64,000 bases of DNA from positions 1 to 64,000 of the forward strand of contig JASHOB010000042.1 in the NCBI GenBank assembly GCA_030041335.1, read 5' to 3'. This DNA comes from Alphaproteobacteria bacterium. Lineage in GTDB: Bacteria > Pseudomonadota > Alphaproteobacteria > ATCC43930 > CGMCC-115725. A program made the translations under genes and the position numbers. A model generated the notes under the pieces. That model had not been told where the DNA came from. It did not search any database and was given only the letters and a program-made list of their open reading frames with translations. Below are positions 61,449 to 64,000 of this stretch, piece by piece (position 1 is the stretch's first letter; every line of letters starts with the position of its first letter).

Positions 61449-62876
61449 TCAATGGCGGCGTACGACGTCGTCGAAATGATCGGCCAGAACCTGCGCGATC
61501 ACCATAGTCACCCGCTTGCCGGTCGGGATATGGAGAAATTCGTTCGGTCCATGGGCGTTGGATTGCGGCCCGAGAACGCCCGTCACCACGAACTGCGATT
61601 CGGGGAATTTCTCGCCAAGCATGGCCATGAACGGAATTGTGCCGCCTTCGCCCATATAGGCGGCCGCTGCACCGAAGGCGCTGCGCGACGCTCGCTCGAG
61701 CGATTGTTCGAGCCACGGCGCCAAGGTTGGTGCGTTCCAGCCCCGGGCGACAGGATCGACGGCGAGCTCGACCGCGGCGCCATTGGGCGGCTGCGAGGCG
61801 AACAAGGCCTTCACGACAGCGCGCGCCCGGTCACCATCCAAGGTCGGCGGTAAGCGCAGGCTAAGCTTAAGCGAGGTCGATGGCAGCAAGACGTTGCCGG
61901 CGTCCTCCGGGTTCGGCAATCCATCAGCTCCGATGACCGCGAGTTGCGGCCGCCACGTCCGGTTCAGCACGAGTTCGGTCAAGTCGCCGGCCATCGGCGT
62001 CGTCCCCGGAACGAATGGAAACTTGGCATAGACCTGGTCGCCAAGGGCGCGAGCAGCGCGGGATGCTTGCTCACGCCGTTCCCGGGGAATTTGTACCTGC
62101 AGTTCCGCGATACGAACTTCGCCCGTCGCTTCGTCCTCGAGCCGAGAGAGAAGCTGGCGCGCGATGCGAAAGCTCGATGGCACCACGCCCGACGCATCGC
62201 CGGAATGAACGCCCTCGTTCAATACGCGCACAGTCAGCGTGGCATTGAGTAAGCCCCGCAGCGACGTTGTCAACCAGAGCTGATCGTAGTTGCCGCAGCC
62301 TGAATCGAGACAAACGACGAGCGACGGCTTTCCGATGCGCGCCGCGAGATGGTCGACGTAAAATGGCAGGTCGTAACTGCCCGATTCCTCGCAAGCCTCG
62401 ATCAGGATGACGCAGCGCGTGTGCTTCAGATGCTGGTCGCGCAGCGCCAGAATCGCTGTCATTGCGCCAAACATGGCGTAGCCGTCGTCGGCGCCGCCCC
62501 GTCCGAACAGTTTGTCGCCTTCGAGCACAGGGCTCCATGGCCCGAGACCCTCGTTCCACCCTATCATCTCGGGCTGCTTGTCGAGATGGCCATAAAGCAG
62601 GACGGTCTCCGTGCGATCCCCGGGGATGTCGATCAGGATCACCGGAGTACGACCCGGGAGATGCACCACCTCGAGGCCGGCGCCGGGCAACGCCGCCATC
62701 CTGGACCGCGCCCAATGCTCGAACAGCGCGACCGCCTCATCGATATGGCCATGAACCTGCCAATCGGGATCGAAATGCGGCGACTTATTGGGAATCCTAA
62801 TGTACTCGACCAGGGCGGGAACGACGGCATCGTCCCAGCTTTGATCAACGAAGCCCTTCAGTCGTGCAATGTCCAT
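61449..62876 (-). CDS. M20-family metallopeptidase (dipeptidase-like)
   Basis: A 475-residue zinc amidohydrolase. Metal and catalytic residues are visible: LLYGHLDKQPE (His and Asp), GRGGADDGYAM (bridging Asp), LIEACEESGS (general-base and metal Glu pair), VCLDSGCGNY and the late NAHGPNEFLHI (last metal His). The dimerisation domain occupies about 205-370. It hydrolyses a dipeptide, N-acyl or carbamoyl amino acid; the length fits the carnosinase-like M20 branch. The gene lies 192 bp upstream of the SelW-like gene on the same strand. Confidence 0.9.
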   Translation of the reverse strand: MDIARLKGFVDQSWDDAVVPALVEYIRIPNKSPHFDPDWQVHGHIDEAVALFEHWARSRMAALPGAGLEVVHLPGRTPVILIDIPGDRTETVLLYGHLDKQPEMIGWNEGLGPWSPVLEGDKLFGRGGADDGYAMFGAMTAILALRDQHLKHTRCVILIEACEESGSYDLPFYVDHLAARIGKPSLVVCLDSGCGNYDQLWLTTSLRGLLNATLTVRVLNEGVHSGDASGVVPSSFRIARQLLSRLEDEATGEVRIAELQVQIPRERREQASRAARALGDQVYAKFPFVPGTTPMAGDLTELVLNRTWRPQLAVIGADGLPNPEDAGNVLLPSTSLKLSLRLPPTLDGDRARAVVKALFASQPPNGAAVELAVDPVARGWNAPTLAPWLEQSLERASRSAFGAAAAYMGEGGTIPFMAMLGEKFPESQFVVTGVLGPQSNAHGPNEFLHIPTGKRVTMVIAQVLADHFDDVVRRH

Positions 62877-63066
62877 GGCGTGTCCATGTTCTCATGCGGA
62901 CCCGGGCAATCATAGTCAGCGCGATGCGGAACGGCCAGCCGTGGCCATAGCGCGCGGGCGTCATTCCTTGGTCGGCCGCGGTCGCGACAGATGTTTATCA
63001 CCAAACGAAAGCGTCTCTCCGCGTCGTAAACGTCTGAAAATCACGGAGGTCAAACTAGCTTCAGGG

Positions 63067-63083
63067 CATTGCCAAAGGCAATG
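63067..63083 (-). terminator. hairpin downstream of kdpA (CATTGCC-N3-GGCAATG)
   Basis: A perfect 7-bp stem with a 3-nt loop 16 bp after the kdpA stop. The following minus-strand bases (CCCTGAAGC) are not T-rich, so it is a weak terminator at best or an mRNA end-stabilising stem. Confidence 0.4.
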
Positions 63084-63098
63084 ATCGGTACCCATCCC

Positions 63099-64000
63099 TT
63101 AAAATGAAGTTCCCGCCGTCATCGCAAACTGTTCGGCGACGGGACCAAGCGCCAAGGCGGGAAAGAAGGTGAGGCCACCGACCACCACGATGGTTCCGAT
63201 CATCAGCGCCAGAAACAGCGGACCGTGGGTTGGCAAGGTCCCGGCCGAAGCTGGAACGCGCTTCTTCCGCGCCAATCCGCCAGCAATTGCCAAGACCGGC
63301 ACGATCACCAGGAAACGCCCAGCAAACATCGCGGCGGCAAGAGTCAGATTGTAGAACGGCGTGTTTGCATTGAGACCTGCGAACGCGCTGCCGTTCGTGG
63401 CGGCCGCGGAGGTGTATGCATAGAGGATTTCCGAGAACCCATGCGGGCCGCTATTGCCCGCGCCGGCAAGCCCCGCCGGCACCATCGCCGCCACCGCAGA
63501 AAGCCCCAGAATGAAGGCGGGCACGCATAAGAGTGCCAGCATCGCCATCTTGACTTCGTCGGCCTCTATCTTCTTGCCGAGATATTCGGGCGTGCGGCCG
63601 ATCATGAGTCCCGCGGCAAATACTGCCACAATGACGAAGAGCAGCATACCGAACAGGCCGGAGCCGGGACCGCCCACGATGACCTCGTCCAACATCATGT
63701 TGGTTAGCAACGCCAATCCGGACAGCGGCATGAAACTGTCGTGCATCGAATCAACCGCGCCGTCCGATGAAGCCGTGGAAACTGATGCAAACAGCGACGA
63801 TTGCGCTACGCCGAAGCGGACTTCCTTCCCTTCCATGTTGCCGCCAGCATGCTCCAGCCCCACCATTGCGGCTTCCGCCCGAGGTTGCGCCGATTCATTG
63901 ACGTAGATGAGGGTCGTGCCGGCCATAAACAAAATTGCCATAATTGCGAACAGCGCCCAGCCCTGGCGCTGATCTCCCACCATCCTGCCGAAAGTGTTGG
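63099..64000 (-). CDS. kdpA: potassium-transporting ATPase subunit A, C-terminal part (N-terminus beyond the window)
   Basis: The frame is open to the window edge: the first visible residues are [20 protein letters not shown], a KdpA-specific segment, so the gene continues past 64000. The 300 visible residues include [40 protein letters not shown], the selectivity-filter-like [19 protein letters not shown], and the end [16 protein letters not shown]. KdpA is the K+-conducting inner-membrane subunit of the KdpFABC pump. The expected next gene kdpB is absent: a 222-bp gap and an M20 peptidase gene follow. Confidence 0.93.
   Translation of the reverse strand, partial: NTFGRMVGDQRQGWALFAIMAILFMAGTTLIYVNESAQPRAEAAMVGLEHAGGNMEGKEVRFGVAQSSLFASVSTASSDGAVDSMHDSFMPLSGLALLTNMMLDEVIVGGPGSGLFGMLLFVIVAVFAAGLMIGRTPEYLGKKIEADEVKMAMLALLCVPAFILGLSAVAAMVPAGLAGAGNSGPHGFSEILYAYTSAAATNGSAFAGLNANTPFYNLTLAAAMFAGRFLVIVPVLAIAGGLARKKRVPASAGTLPTHGPLFLALMIGTIVVVGGLTFFPALALGPVAEQFAMTAGTSF

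Noticed and set aside
1-64000. CRISPR arrays, rRNA, tRNA, intact insertion sequences, phage genes
   Set aside because: I looked for repeat-spacer periodicity, tRNA-like cloverleaf ends, transposase motifs and phage structural genes on both strands and saw none; short tRNA-like elements could still be missed by eye.

Overview
The window is high-GC bacterial chromosome. Gene content suggests an alphaproteobacterium, probably a Bradyrhizobium- or Xanthobacteraceae-like soil Hyphomicrobiales: many ABC importers of the Liv and ferric-type families, a LivM-LivG fusion, SDR and FAH-family catabolic enzymes, class III cyclase/ATPase giants, and a PQQ dehydrogenase with its cytochrome. This placement is inferred from content; there is no rRNA or other marker gene. 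I saw no tRNA, rRNA, CRISPR array or intact insertion sequence.

Layout. (1) 0.7-8.9 kb: an aromatic-catabolic block with two divergent Rieske oxygenases, two SDRs, a MarR regulator, a TIM-barrel isomerase-like protein, an Lrp/AsnC regulator, a small ACT-domain protein and an intradiol dioxygenase. Six copies of a 12-bp near-palindrome (CTTCCAYRGAAG) lie in the gaps in front of these genes and tie the block together as one putative regulon. (2) 9.1-17.7 kb: a second ring-cleavage block with fumarylacetoacetase, a LysR regulator divergent from an extradiol dioxygenase, an FAH-family hydrolase, a cupin, an MFS transporter and a VOC-like protein, mixed with decayed genes (DUF3237, FAD monooxygenase). 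(3) 17.8-20.4 kb: a TcuA-like flavoprotein, a truncated solute-binding protein and an SRPBCC protein. (4) 20.5-30.6 kb: IclR, two 2-hydroxyacyl-CoA dehydratase-like subunits and a CoA-transferase on the minus strand, divergent from an aromatic FAD monooxygenase and a ferric-type ABC importer. (5) 31-44.4 kb: metY, a zinc-ribbon cyclase/ATPase, a Liv-type ABC operon, an SDR, a serine hydrolase and a nitroreductase. (6) 44.5-50.7 kb: a PQQ dehydrogenase, its cytochrome c, a small secreted protein and two periplasmic binding proteins. (7) 51.3-60.7 kb: a minus-strand array of a soluble-adenylyl-cyclase-like protein, two large flavoproteins and an acetoacetate-decarboxylase-family protein. (8) 61-64 kb: a SelW-like gene with an in-frame UGA, an M20 peptidase and the C-terminal part of kdpA.

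Most notable. In the apparently empty gap at 61.0-61.3 kb, a complete 72-codon Rdx/SelW-type gene reads through one UGA placed exactly at the second position of its CxxU redox motif, with a SECIS-like hairpin just downstream. The dehydratase-like pair at 21.7-24.2 kb has lost the cysteines that hold the [4Fe-4S] clusters in the family (one subunit has no cysteine at all), so it probably does different chemistry. The CTTCCAYRGAAG regulon and the cyclase/flavoprotein/decarboxylase array are the other two candidates for undescribed systems.
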